From Desulfovibrionaceae bacterium (GTDB lineage: Bacteria; Desulfobacterota; Desulfovibrionia; Desulfovibrionales; Desulfovibrionaceae): DNA of 49,980 nucleotides. The notes below the pieces were generated by a model that searched no databases, had not been told where the DNA came from, and worked only from the letters and a program-made list of their open reading frames with translations. This document shows, piece after piece, positions 7,273 through 15,524 of the stretch (the stretch's first letter is position 1; the number at the start of each line of letters is the position of its first letter). The DNA lies in the NCBI GenBank assembly GCA_015709315.1, contig JACCQI010000023.1:1-49980 (forward strand), written 5' to 3'. The position numbers were made by a program, and so were the translations under genes.

Positions 7273-8336
7273 AAAGAGCGATTCGAGTTTTCACCGTGTG
7301 TTGCCTCGCGGTCCTATTCGCCGCGCCCGCCCCTGCGCAGGACAAGGGCCCACCACCCGCGACGCCGGTGGTGGTGGGCAAGGTCACCTGCGGCGACATG
7401 GCCCCGCAGACCGAGTACATCGGCACGGTGTATTTCACCGAGACCTCGGACGTGGCCGCCGAGGTGGACGGCAAGCTCGTCTCCCTGGACGTCCAGGAGG
7501 GCCAGCGCGTGAAGGCGGGCGACCCGTTGGTGACCCTGTCCTCGGATATTCTTGATCAGTCCATTGCCAATGCCAAGGCGCTCATGGACCAGGCCCAGGC
7601 CGACTATGAACTGGCCGCGCTGGAAAACGAGCGGACCACCACGCTGTACGAGAGCCGCACCGTGGCCGAGGGCGAATACGACTCCAAGCGGCTGGCGGCC
7701 ACATCCGCGCGGCAGCGGGTCGCGGCGGCCAAGGCCACCCTGAATCAGCTCCACATGGAGCGTTCCAAGAAGACCATCCGCGCCCCTTATGACGGCGTGG
7801 TCACGGCGCGCAAGATCTTTCGCGGAGAATGGGTGTCCAAGGGGTCCGTGGTGGCCACAGTGGCCCGCGACGACGAGTTCGACGTGGTGGTCAACGCCCC
7901 GCGCGACGCCTTCGGCGTGGTCAGGCCCGGCCTGGCCGTGACCGTGGGCGTGGCGGGCAAGGAACTGCCCGGCGAGGTGTTTGCGGCCATTCCCATGGGC
8001 GACGTGGCCACCCGCACCTTCCCGGTGAAGATCCGGGTGAAGAACGACGGCTCGCTCGCCCAGGGCATGGAGGCCCGCGTGGTCCTGCCCAAGGGCTTGG
8101 GCGGCAAGACGTTGATCGTGCCCCGGGACGCGGTGATTTCCGCGCGCGGCCAACTGGTGGTCTGGGCCGTTCTGGACGGCAAGGCCATGCCCATGCCCGT
8201 GCGCGTGGTGGGCTACCGGGGCATGGAGGCGGGCGTGCAGTCCGAGTCCCTCAAGGAGGATATGGACGTGGTGGTCAAGGGCAATGAGCGGCTCCAGCCC
8301 CAGCAGCCCGTGGCCGCGCAGCCGCTGAACGGGTAG
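7269..8336 (+). CDS. RND efflux periplasmic adaptor (membrane fusion protein)
   Basis: This 355-residue exported adaptor has a signal peptide (about residues 1-23, ending APAPAQ), a barrel-sandwich (lipoyl-like) half ending GQRVKAGDPLVTLSSD, and a coiled-coil hairpin of roughly 55 residues rich in Ala, Gln and Glu. The second lipoyl half is IRAPYDGVVTARK, followed by a beta-barrel and membrane-proximal domain. It would bridge the inner-membrane pump encoded next to an outer-membrane channel. It overlaps the preceding gene by 4 nt (ATGA). No TolC-type channel gene lies in this operon, so an outer-membrane partner must be encoded elsewhere. Confidence 0.93.
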   Translation: MKRAIRVFTVCCLAVLFAAPAPAQDKGPPPATPVVVGKVTCGDMAPQTEYIGTVYFTETSDVAAEVDGKLVSLDVQEGQRVKAGDPLVTLSSDILDQSIANAKALMDQAQADYELAALENERTTTLYESRTVAEGEYDSKRLAATSARQRVAAAKATLNQLHMERSKKTIRAPYDGVVTARKIFRGEWVSKGSVVATVARDDEFDVVVNAPRDAFGVVRPGLAVTVGVAGKELPGEVFAAIPMGDVATRTFPVKIRVKNDGSLAQGMEARVVLPKGLGGKTLIVPRDAVISARGQLVVWAVLDGKAMPMPVRVVGYRGMEAGVQSESLKEDMDVVVKGNERLQPQQPVAAQPLNG

Positions 8337-8347
8337 GGAAGGCCGCC

Positions 8348-11300
8348 ATGGATATCGTCGGAATCGCCATACACAAGCCGGTGGGCGTCCTGGTGGGCGT
8401 CATCCTGGTCGTCATGTTCGGCATGGTGGCGCTCCTCGGGTTGCCGTACCAGCTTTCCCCCAACGTGACCGAGCCGGTCATCACCGTGACCACCACCTGG
8501 GTGGGGGCCACGCCCTACGAGATGGAGCGCGACGTCGTCGAGGAGCAGGAAAAGGTGCTCAAGGGCATCCCCGGCCTGATCAAGATGGAGTCCTCCAACT
8601 ACAACGCCCGTTCCGAGCTGACGCTCAAGTTCGAGATCGGCACCGAGATAGACAAGGCCCTGTTGCGCGTGTCCAACAAGCTGGACGAGGTGCCGGACTA
8701 TCCCGACGACGTGGACCGGCCCGTCATTTCGGCCACGGGCGCGTCCACCTCGCCGGTCATCTGGCTGATGCTGGAGCTTTTGCCGGGCAATGAAAACGAC
8801 ATCAGCACCTACCAGACCTTTTTCGAGAACGAGATCAGGCAATACATCGAGCGCGTGGAAGGCGTGGCCGACCTGTTCTTGGGCGGCGGCCGCGAGGACG
8901 AGATGCACATCGTGGTCGATCCGGTCAAACTCGCCTCGTACAACCTGACCGCCACCCAGCTCATCTCCGTGCTCCAGAGCGAGAACGTGTCCATTTCCGC
9001 CGGCACCCTGGGCGTGGGGCGGCGCGACTACCGCATCCGCACCCCGGCCGAGTTCAAGACGCCCGAGGACATCCTGGACGTGGTCATCTCCTCGTCCGGC
9101 CAGTACCGCGTTACCCTGGGCGACGTGGCCACGGTGGCGCGCGGCAACGAAAAACACTCGGTGGCCATGCGCTACAACGGCAAGCCGGGGCTGGTGGTGG
9201 GCATTCGTCCAGAACCCGGCACCAACATCCTGAGCATGACCGACGAGGTCCACAAGGTCATCGAGGAACTCAACGCCGGGCCATTGGCCGAGCAGGGCGT
9301 GCGTTTCAACTGGACCTACGATCAGCGCCCGTACATCAACGGCGCCATCGACCTGGTGAAGCGGAATATCCTCATCGGTTCGTTTCTGGCCATCGTGGTG
9401 CTCTTCGTATTTCTCCAGTCCGTCAGTTCGACCATCATCGTGGCGGTCAGCATTCCGGTGTCCATCGTGGGCGCGTTCATCATGTTCGCGGCGGCCGGAC
9501 GGTCGCTCAACATCGTGTCCATGGCGGGCATCTCGTTCGCGGTGGGCATGCTGGTGGACAGCGCCATCGTGGTCCTGGAAAACGTGGACCGGCATCGGCG
9601 CATGGGCAAGGTTCCCCTCCAGGCGGCCTACGACGGGGCCAGCGAGGTATGGGGCGCGGTCCTGGCTTCCACCCTGACCACCGTGGCCGTGTTTCTGCCC
9701 GTGGTCTTCATGGAGCAGGAAGCGGGACAGTTGTTCAAGGACATCGCCATTGCCGTCACCTGCGCCATCATCCTCTCCCTGTTCGTGTCGGTGCTGGTCA
9801 TCCCCATGCTGGCCAACCAGTTTTATCGCATCGCGGACAGGAAAAGGGATCGGAAGGGCGACGACGCGCGCAAGTCCGCCGGGCTTTCCCTGGCCAAGCG
9901 GGCCCTCAAGCCCCTGACCGCCGTGGGCGTCAGGACGTCGGCCTTTATCGTCGGCTTGCTCTCCCTGGCCATCGACAACTGGAAGAGCCGTCTGGTCACG
10001 GTGCTCGGCCTGGTGGCCGTTTCGGTGCTCATGGTCGTGTCCATGTTTCCGAAGATGGAGTACCTGCCCCAGGGAAACCGCAACCTGGTCATCAATATTC
10101 TCATTCCGCCGCCGGGTCTTTCCTACGAGGAGCGCGATGACATCGGGGCGTACATCTTCGACCAGGTGCGGCCGCACTTCCGCAAGGAGGTGGACGGCAT
10201 GCCGGGCGTGCGGAATATGTTCTACGTGTCCGCGCCGACCATCAACCTGTTCGGCGCCATGTCCACCGAGGAGCAGAACTCCCGCCCCCTGATTCCGATG
10301 TTCATGCAGGTCATGAACTCCATCCCCGGCATGTTCGGCGTGTCGCTTCAGGCGTCCATTTTCGAGCAGGGCATCGGCGAGGGCCGCGTCATCAACGTGG
10401 ACTTTTCGGGCGACGACCTGAACCAATTGGTGGCTGCGGCCGGGACCATGTTCGGCATGACCATGAAGACCATTCACGGCGCGCAGATCCGGCCCATCCC
10501 GTCGCTGGAGCTGCTTTATCCCGAGGTTCGCTTCCACCCCTACCGCGACCGGGTCAAGGCCGTGGGCCTGTCCGCCCAGGACCTGGGCGTGGCCGTGGAC
10601 GTCATTCTCGACGGTCGCAAGATCGGCGATTACAAGGAAGAGGGCAAAAAGAAGATCGACCTGGTGCTCAAGGCGGCCAACGAGGACGCGGCCACGCCCG
10701 AGGAGTTGTATTCCTCGCTGGTGGCCACCCCCAACGGGTGGGCCGTGCCGCTCTCCAACCTGGCGGAGATGGAGAACACCTATGGCGTGACCCAGATCCG
10801 CCATCTGGAACGCGCCCGGACCATCACCCTGCAGGTGACGCCGCCCGAGCACATGCCCCTTGAGCAGGCCATGGACACCATCGAGCAGCAACTCCTGCCG
10901 AATCTGCACCAGACCGGCATGATGCACGGCGTGTCCGTGCGGCTTTCCGGCGCGGCGGACAAGCTGACCGTGACCCGCGACGCGCTCAAGTGGAATTTCC
11001 TGCTGGCGCTGATCATCACCTACCTGCTCATGGCCGCGCTGTTCGAGAACTTCCTGTACCCGTTCATCATCCTGTTCACCGTGCCGCTGGCCGGCGCGGG
11101 CGGGTTCCTCGGGCTGAAGCTGGAAAACCTGCTCATCGCGCCCCAGGCCCTGGACATCCTGACCATGCTCGGGTTCATCATCCTCATCGGCGTGGTCGTG
11201 AACAACGCCATCCTCATCGTTCACCAGTCCCTGAACAACGTGCGCGAGCACTCCATGGGCCACAAGGAAGCGGTGCTGGAGGCGACCAAGACGCGGCTTA

Positions 11301-11509
11301 GGCCCATCTACATGTCCGCCGCCACGTCCATCTTCGGCATGCTCCCTCTGGCCGTGGCCCCCGGCCCCGGTTCCGAGCTGTATCGCGGACTGGGAGCGGT
11401 GGTGCTGGGCGGGCTGGCCCTGTCCACCGTTTTCACGGTGTTCGTCATCCCGTCCTTGCTCATGTTCGCCATCGTCATGGAAAAGCCGGGCTCCAAGGCT
11501 GCGAAGTAG
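8348..11509 (+). CDS. RND family efflux transporter, inner-membrane permease
   Basis: A full-length 1053-residue RND permease with the two-fold repeat of a six-helix bundle plus large periplasmic loop. It opens with IAIHKPVGVLVGVILVVMF and carries the ATPYEMERDVVEEQE porter-domain motif. The helix-4 motif is GMLVDSAIVVLENV and the helix-10 region is LIGVVVNNAILIVHQ. Compared with AcrB, only one of the paired helix-4 Asp residues is kept and the helix-10 Lys is Asn, so the proton-relay chemistry differs in detail, as in several other RND branches. Start ATG 8348 lies 11 nt after the adaptor stop. The substrate is not predictable. A terminator follows at once. Confidence 0.95.
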   Translation: MDIVGIAIHKPVGVLVGVILVVMFGMVALLGLPYQLSPNVTEPVITVTTTWVGATPYEMERDVVEEQEKVLKGIPGLIKMESSNYNARSELTLKFEIGTEIDKALLRVSNKLDEVPDYPDDVDRPVISATGASTSPVIWLMLELLPGNENDISTYQTFFENEIRQYIERVEGVADLFLGGGREDEMHIVVDPVKLASYNLTATQLISVLQSENVSISAGTLGVGRRDYRIRTPAEFKTPEDILDVVISSSGQYRVTLGDVATVARGNEKHSVAMRYNGKPGLVVGIRPEPGTNILSMTDEVHKVIEELNAGPLAEQGVRFNWTYDQRPYINGAIDLVKRNILIGSFLAIVVLFVFLQSVSSTIIVAVSIPVSIVGAFIMFAAAGRSLNIVSMAGISFAVGMLVDSAIVVLENVDRHRRMGKVPLQAAYDGASEVWGAVLASTLTTVAVFLPVVFMEQEAGQLFKDIAIAVTCAIILSLFVSVLVIPMLANQFYRIADRKRDRKGDDARKSAGLSLAKRALKPLTAVGVRTSAFIVGLLSLAIDNWKSRLVTVLGLVAVSVLMVVSMFPKMEYLPQGNRNLVINILIPPPGLSYEERDDIGAYIFDQVRPHFRKEVDGMPGVRNMFYVSAPTINLFGAMSTEEQNSRPLIPMFMQVMNSIPGMFGVSLQASIFEQGIGEGRVINVDFSGDDLNQLVAAAGTMFGMTMKTIHGAQIRPIPSLELLYPEVRFHPYRDRVKAVGLSAQDLGVAVDVILDGRKIGDYKEEGKKKIDLVLKAANEDAATPEELYSSLVATPNGWAVPLSNLAEMENTYGVTQIRHLERARTITLQVTPPEHMPLEQAMDTIEQQLLPNLHQTGMMHGVSVRLSGAADKLTVTRDALKWNFLLALIITYLLMAALFENFLYPFIILFTVPLAGAGGFLGLKLENLLIAPQALDILTMLGFIILIGVVVNNAILIVHQSLNNVREHSMGHKEAVLEATKTRLRPIYMSAATSIFGMLPLAVAPGPGSELYRGLGAVVLGGLALSTVFTVFVIPSLLMFAIVMEKPGSKAAK

Positions 11510-11527
11510 CGGCCGCAACAATACCAG

Positions 11528-11570
11528 AAAAGCCCGTCTCCGACTTCGGAGGCGGGCTTTTGCCGTTTTT
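11528..11570 (+). terminator. Terminator of the marR-RND operon
   Basis: AAAAGCCCG-CTCCG (from 11528) pairs with CGGAG-CGGGCTTTT (to 11561) around a short loop, followed by further T-rich sequence (TTTTTG at 11566-11571). It sits 18 nt after the permease stop. It can also act on the minus strand for comFB transcripts, since the stem is bordered by A-runs. Confidence 0.85.
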
Positions 11571-11591
11571 GCGGGATTGAAAAAAGACGGG

Positions 11592-11888
11592 CTATTTCCC
11601 GGCGCGGGTGGGGTTGTCGAGCACCCGCTCCACGGCCGCGCGGATTTTCGAGCGTATCTCGTAGTCGGACAGCCTGTTGGACAGGACGATGGAGCCGGGC
11701 TGGGCATAGGCCGCCGGGAGCAGGTTGAGGGTCAGGGCGAAGATGTCCTGAATGTCCAGGTCCTCCAGAATGTAGTCGCTGAAATACTCTTCCAGCATTC
11801 CGGGGATCAGCTTGGCCACGCGTTTTTCGTTTCGGTTGAGGATGTTGCCGACCTCGACGCCGTTGATCTTCAGTGATTGGTGGTTCAT
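11592..11888 (-). CDS. ComFB-like late competence family protein
   Basis: This 98-residue protein begins MNHQSLKINGVEVGN. It carries the family pattern of an N-terminal NxNE segment, a VAKLIPGMLEEYFSD helix, DIQDIFALTLNLLPAAY, and a C-terminal EIRSKIRAAVERVLDNP. ComFB proteins are small helical proteins; in some bacteria they bind cyclic di-nucleotides, but the role here is not established. I chose ATG 11888 because AGG lies 7 nt upstream and the longer frame adds an unlike tail that crosses into the divergent gene's leader. It is a single gene, divergent from the unknown gene at 12042. Confidence 0.75.
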   Translation of the reverse strand: MNHQSLKINGVEVGNILNRNEKRVAKLIPGMLEEYFSDYILEDLDIQDIFALTLNLLPAAYAQPGSIVLSNRLSDYEIRSKIRAAVERVLDNPTRAGK

Positions 11889-11911
11889 GAGATACCTCGT
11901 GGGGGATTGGC

Positions 11912-11937
11912 TATGGTCTTGTATTGTCTTGACCATA
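11912..11937. promoter_or_regulatory. Inverted repeat in a divergent intergenic region
   Basis: TATGGTC (11912-11918) and GACCATA (11931-11937) form perfect 7-bp arms spaced by 12 nt, between comFB (minus) and the unknown gene (plus). The spacing fits a dimeric regulator site about two helical turns long. A TTGACC box overlaps the right arm. Confidence 0.4.
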
Positions 11938-12041
11938 CCCGTGTTCGGCGGGGTGTGCAACGCATCCGGCACGGTTCGTGCTTCACATTTCCATGCAGCG
12001 ATTCGCCCGGAGCGTGCCGCGCCCATGTGGAGGAGCGACCG

Positions 12042-12656
12042 ATGTCCACGCAACGTATTGAACAAACTGTACAAGGGTACACGTATCAGCGCCCTAAAAA
12101 GGCGCACGACGATGCGGAATTCCCCCTTGGGCCGGAACAGTCAAAAACCCGTCAGGAGGGAGAGGGCGGTTCCGGGGACACCGCGCGCGGCCGCATCCGG
12201 TCGCTGCTCAACCGGGTGGACGGCGAAACCGGGGGCGCCATCTCCTTTGCCGACGTGGTCGCGTACCATGAGGCCGCCCAGTCCGGCTGGAACGGCGAGG
12301 TGGGCGCGGACCTGGAGGAACTCGGCGTGAACGTGGACGTCCCGTTCCGGCTCATGTACGACCCGGCGGGTGCGGTCGCCGTGGTCGGGGATCACCCCGG
12401 CGGGGAGATGATCGACAGCTATTTCACGGCCAATCCCGGCCGGGTCAGGGAACTGGGCGACATCCTGCATCTGGGCAGGCTGGCCTCCGCGGCCGAGACC
12501 CGGCTCGGCAGGGGCGAGATGGAGCAGCCCATGGCGGTCGGGGCCATGACCGAATGGTATGCCGCCAACATGGACCCGGCGGCCCTGTTTTCCGGGGGCG
12601 GCGTGCTGGTCGGCGCGGGCGGCACGGTCTACCGGGGGTTGGACCTCCGGGTTTGA
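12042..12656 (+). CDS. Hypothetical protein, 204 residues
   Basis: I do not recognise a family. The start ATG at 12042 has GGAGGAG 6 nt upstream, which makes this a real gene. The first ~55 residues are polar and probably disordered (many Gln, Glu, Lys, Gly). The rest is an acidic soluble domain with segments such as ISFADVVAYHEAAQSGW, NVDVPFRLMYD and VRELGDILHLGRLASAAE. There is no signal peptide, membrane helix, Cys pair or obvious catalytic motif. The phrase VPFRLMYDPAGAVAVVGDHP suggests a beta-hairpin. It is divergent from comFB and convergent with the aminotransferase, and has no operon partner. Confidence 0.75.
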   Translation: MSTQRIEQTVQGYTYQRPKKAHDDAEFPLGPEQSKTRQEGEGGSGDTARGRIRSLLNRVDGETGGAISFADVVAYHEAAQSGWNGEVGADLEELGVNVDVPFRLMYDPAGAVAVVGDHPGGEMIDSYFTANPGRVRELGDILHLGRLASAAETRLGRGEMEQPMAVGAMTEWYAANMDPAALFSGGGVLVGAGGTVYRGLDLRV

Positions 12657-12711
12657 CGCCCCGGGCTGTTCGCCATGACGAAATTTTACGGCCGATCCCC
12701 GTCAGGGGCCG

Positions 12712-12740
12712 AAAAAAAAGGCATCCGAAAACCGGATGCC
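12712..12740 (-). terminator. Terminator of the aminotransferase gene
   Basis: On the minus strand GGCATCCGG pairs with CGGATGCC around a 4-5 nt loop and is followed by eight T residues (A-run at 12712-12719). It lies 24 nt after the minus-strand aminotransferase stop. On the plus strand a weaker T-tract follows, so it may also end the hypothetical gene at 12656. Confidence 0.85.
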
Positions 12741-12763
12741 CTTTGTCTTGCGTGCGGCAGGTG

Positions 12764-13939
12764 CTAGCTTTGGGCCTTGATGTATGCCGCCAGCCGGTTC
12801 ATGCCCTCCTCGATGTTCTCCATGGAGGTGGCGTAGGAAAGGCGGATGAATCCCTCGGCCCCCTGGCCGAAGTCGATGCCGGGCGTGACCGCCACCTTGG
12901 CCTTTTCCAGGATGTCGTACGAGAGGGCCAGGGAGCTGCCGTCGAACCGGGCGGCCGGCTTGCGGGTGTTGACCAGCACGTAGAACGCGCCGGTCGGCTC
13001 GTGCCTGATGTCGAAGCCCATGTCCCTGAGCCGCTTGATGAGGTAGACGCGCCGCTTGTTGTAGATGGCCCGCATGCGCTCCACGTCCGGCTCCGCCTCC
13101 TTGAGCGCGGCCAGGCCGCCCCACTGGGCCATGGTGTTGGCCGAGATGAAGAAATTCTGGCTGAGGTTCCGCAGGACGCGCATGTATTCCGGGGGCGCGA
13201 TCAGGTAGCCCAGCCGCCAGCCGGTCATGGCGTACGCCTTGGAAAACCCGTTCAGCACGAACGCCTTGTCCGTGTATTCGAGAATGGAGTGCTCGCGGCC
13301 CTCGTAGACCAGGCCGTGGTAAATTTCGTCCGAGACCACCCACAGGTTCCGCCTTTCGGCCAGCTCGGCGATGGCCCGCATGCGCTCCGCCGAGAGCAGG
13401 GTGCCGGTGGGGTTGGCCGGAGAGTTGATCATGATCGCCTTGATGCCCTCGTTTTCGTCCAGCGCCTTGCGGATGGCGGACACGCGGTACTGGAAGGCGT
13501 CGTCCTCGTCCACCGGCACCTTGACCGCCTCGCCGCCCGCAAAGGTGATGAAGTTATCGTAGCAGGCGTAGCACGGGTCCGAGGTGATGACCTTGTCGCC
13601 GTCTTCGAGCATGGCCGCGAAGAGCGCGAACATGGCCGGGCTGGTGCCCTGGGTGACGACGATGTTGGCCGGGTCCACCACCGCGCCGTACCGCTTGCGG
13701 TAGTCCTCGGCGATGGCCTCGCGCAGCTCAAGGATGCCGAGCGAATGGGTGTAGTGGGTCTTGTTCTGGTCAAGGGCGCGGCAGGCGGCGCGCTTGACGC
13801 ATTTGGGCGTGTCGAAGTCCGGCTCGCCCACGCACATGCGGATCACGGACTGGCCCGCCTTTTCCATGGCCTCGGCTTTTTCATTCAACTCCATGACCAG
13901 GAACGGGGTGATGTCTCGACAGCGTTTTGAAATGCTCAT
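12764..13939 (-). CDS. PLP-dependent class I/II aminotransferase
   Basis: A 391-residue fold-type I aminotransferase of the aspartate-aminotransferase (Igamma-like) group. Visible motifs are GEPDFDTP near the N-terminus, HYTHSLGILELREAI, TQGTSPAMFALF, the INSPANPTGTLL loop, SDEIYHGLVYEG and the Schiff-base lysine motif FSKAYAMTGWRLGY. A C-terminal RLSYATSMENIEEGM supplies the substrate-carboxylate Arg. The ATG at 13939 has AGGA 8 nt upstream. The specific substrate (aspartate, alanine or an aromatic acid) cannot be fixed. It is transcribed alone, with terminators on both sides. Confidence 0.92.
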   Translation of the reverse strand: MSISKRCRDITPFLVMELNEKAEAMEKAGQSVIRMCVGEPDFDTPKCVKRAACRALDQNKTHYTHSLGILELREAIAEDYRKRYGAVVDPANIVVTQGTSPAMFALFAAMLEDGDKVITSDPCYACYDNFITFAGGEAVKVPVDEDDAFQYRVSAIRKALDENEGIKAIMINSPANPTGTLLSAERMRAIAELAERRNLWVVSDEIYHGLVYEGREHSILEYTDKAFVLNGFSKAYAMTGWRLGYLIAPPEYMRVLRNLSQNFFISANTMAQWGGLAALKEAEPDVERMRAIYNKRRVYLIKRLRDMGFDIRHEPTGAFYVLVNTRKPAARFDGSSLALSYDILEKAKVAVTPGIDFGQGAEGFIRLSYATSMENIEEGMNRLAAYIKAQS

Positions 13940-13960
13940 TGCAATGTCCTGAAAGAAAGG

Positions 13961-13998
13961 AAAACCCCGCCCCGCGCCGAGACGGCATGAGGCGGGGA
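13961..13998 (-). terminator. Terminator between slyD and the aminotransferase
   Basis: On the minus strand CCCCGCC (from 13997) pairs with GGCGGGG (13971-13965) and is followed by TTTTCC. The loop is about 20 nt and itself GC-rich. It lies 20 nt after the slyD stop and separates slyD from the aminotransferase. Confidence 0.65.
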
Positions 13999-14019
13999 AG
14001 TTAATCGATATGCAGCGAT

Positions 14020-14448
14020 TTAGGCTACTTCCACAACCTCAATATCAAACACGAGGGTCTGTCCCGCCAGCGGGTGGTTGCCGTCCAGGGTGACCAGTTC
14101 ATCGTCGAATTCCGTGACTCGGACATACGCGGGCTGGCCTTCCTCGGTGCGGATTTCCAGCATGATGCCCGCTTCCAGCTCCACATTGGGCGGAATCTGT
14201 TCCTTGCGGACCTGGAAGACCAACTGCTCGTTGGGCTCGCCGTAGCCTTCGTCCGGGGGAATTTCGACCGTGACCGTGTCGCCGGCGGACTTGCCGATGA
14301 CGGCCTTTTCGAAACCGGCGATGACCATGCCTTCGCCCAACTTGAATTCCAGGGGATCGCGGCCCGCGCTGGAATCGAACTGTGACCCGTCCGCTTTCAG
14401 CGTTCCGGTGTAGTGGACCTTGACCGTGCTGCCGTTTTGAGCAGTCAT
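14020..14448 (-). CDS. slyD: FKBP-type peptidyl-prolyl isomerase, SlyD-like
   Basis: This 142-residue protein has the FKBP start TVKVHYTGTLKADGSQFDSS, then LEFKLGEGMVIAGFEKAVIG. An inserted IF-type chaperone flap follows (PDEGYGEPNEQLVFQV to AYVRVTEFDDELVTLDGNHPL), before a closing strand LVFDIEVVEV. This is the SlyD/SlpA arrangement. It lacks the His/Cys-rich metal-binding tail of E. coli SlyD, so a role in nickel delivery is less certain than cytosolic folding catalysis. ATG 14448 has AGGAG about 6 nt upstream. It lies 63 nt downstream of trpS on the same strand. Confidence 0.92.
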   Translation of the reverse strand: MTAQNGSTVKVHYTGTLKADGSQFDSSAGRDPLEFKLGEGMVIAGFEKAVIGKSAGDTVTVEIPPDEGYGEPNEQLVFQVRKEQIPPNVELEAGIMLEIRTEEGQPAYVRVTEFDDELVTLDGNHPLAGQTLVFDIEVVEVA

Positions 14449-14511
14449 AGCGTCTCCTGTGTTTTGGTGGCCCGGCCGATTCCGGGAACGAACACCGTAT
14501 ATGTTTTTTTG

Positions 14512-15501
14512 CTAGAAGTCGAAATTCAGGACCTGGCGGACCTCATCCATGGTGCGGGCCGCGAATGCGCGCGCCTTGGCGTTGCCCGCGGCGAGGATGT
14601 CCCTGACCATGTCGTCGGTGCAGGCGGCGCGGCGTTCCTGCAGGGGGCCGAGGAACGCTTCCAGCGACTCCATGAGCACCTTTTTGCAGTCCACGCAGCC
14701 CCAGGTGGCGTTGCGGCAGCCTTCCCGTATCTCCGGCAGTCTGGCCGGATCGGTCATCAGCTTGTGGTACGGGTAGAGGTTGCAGACGTTCGGGTCGCCC
14801 GGATCGGATTTCCGCAGGCGGTTCTCGTCGGTCTTCATGCCGCGCACCTTGGGCAGGATTTCCTCGATGGGCTCGGACAGCATGATGGAGTTGCCGTAGC
14901 TCTTGGACATCTTGCGGCCGTCCAGGCCGTCCAGCTTGCATTCCTCGGTGAGCATGTCGGCCGGTTCCGGGAACAGGTCGGTGTCGTTGAGGTGGTTGAA
15001 CCGGCGGGCGATCTCGCGGGTCAGCTCCAGGTGCGGCAACTGGTCCTTGCCCACGGGCACGGCGCACGGCTTGTACATCAGGATGTCGGCGGTCATGAGC
15101 ACCGGGTAGCCGAGGAACCCGAAGGTGTTCAGGTCCTTTTGCGCCAATTGCTCCTTCTGGTCCTTGTAGGTGGGACACCGTTCCAGCCAGCCGAGCGGGG
15201 TGAACATGCCGAGCAGCAGGTTCAACTCCGCATGCTCCTTGACCATGGATTGCTGGAAGATGCTGCATTTTTCCGGGTCCAGGCCGGAGGCGATCCAGTC
15301 CTTGACCAGGCCGGGCACGAAGCCCTTGGTCCGGGTGGGGTCGGCGTACTCGCTGGTCAGGGCGTGCCAGTCGGCCACGAAATAGAAACAGTCGTATTCT
15401 TCCTGGAGGCGGACCCAGTTGGCGATGACGCCGAAGTAGTGTCCGAGGTGGAGGGGGCCGGTGGGCCGCATGCCCGAAACGATGCGTTGTCTTTCGCTCA
15501 T
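14512..15501 (-). CDS. trpS: Tryptophanyl-tRNA synthetase
   Basis: A full-length (329 residues) class Ic synthetase that charges tRNA-Trp. It shows the HIGH-equivalent motif PLHLGHYFG near the N-terminus, the tryptophan pocket region (FQQSMVKEHAELNLLL, LGYPVLMTADILMY), and GKDQLPHLELTREIARRFN. The KMSKS motif is intact within GRKMSKSYGN. A CVDCKK cysteine pair near residue 270 follows a basic helix; such pairs occur in some bacterial TrpRS. Its ATG start lies 23 nt after the site-2 protease stop, suggesting one transcript. Confidence 0.96.
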   Translation of the reverse strand: MSERQRIVSGMRPTGPLHLGHYFGVIANWVRLQEEYDCFYFVADWHALTSEYADPTRTKGFVPGLVKDWIASGLDPEKCSIFQQSMVKEHAELNLLLGMFTPLGWLERCPTYKDQKEQLAQKDLNTFGFLGYPVLMTADILMYKPCAVPVGKDQLPHLELTREIARRFNHLNDTDLFPEPADMLTEECKLDGLDGRKMSKSYGNSIMLSEPIEEILPKVRGMKTDENRLRKSDPGDPNVCNLYPYHKLMTDPARLPEIREGCRNATWGCVDCKKVLMESLEAFLGPLQERRAACTDDMVRDILAAGNAKARAFAARTMDEVRQVLNFDF

Positions 15502-15524
15502 GGTGGATGGTGTGTGGTTGAAGG

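Noticed and set aside
8213-11707. A 1164-codon minus-strand open frame across the RND permease
   Set aside because: Antisense shadow of a well-supported permease; no SD or domain signature.
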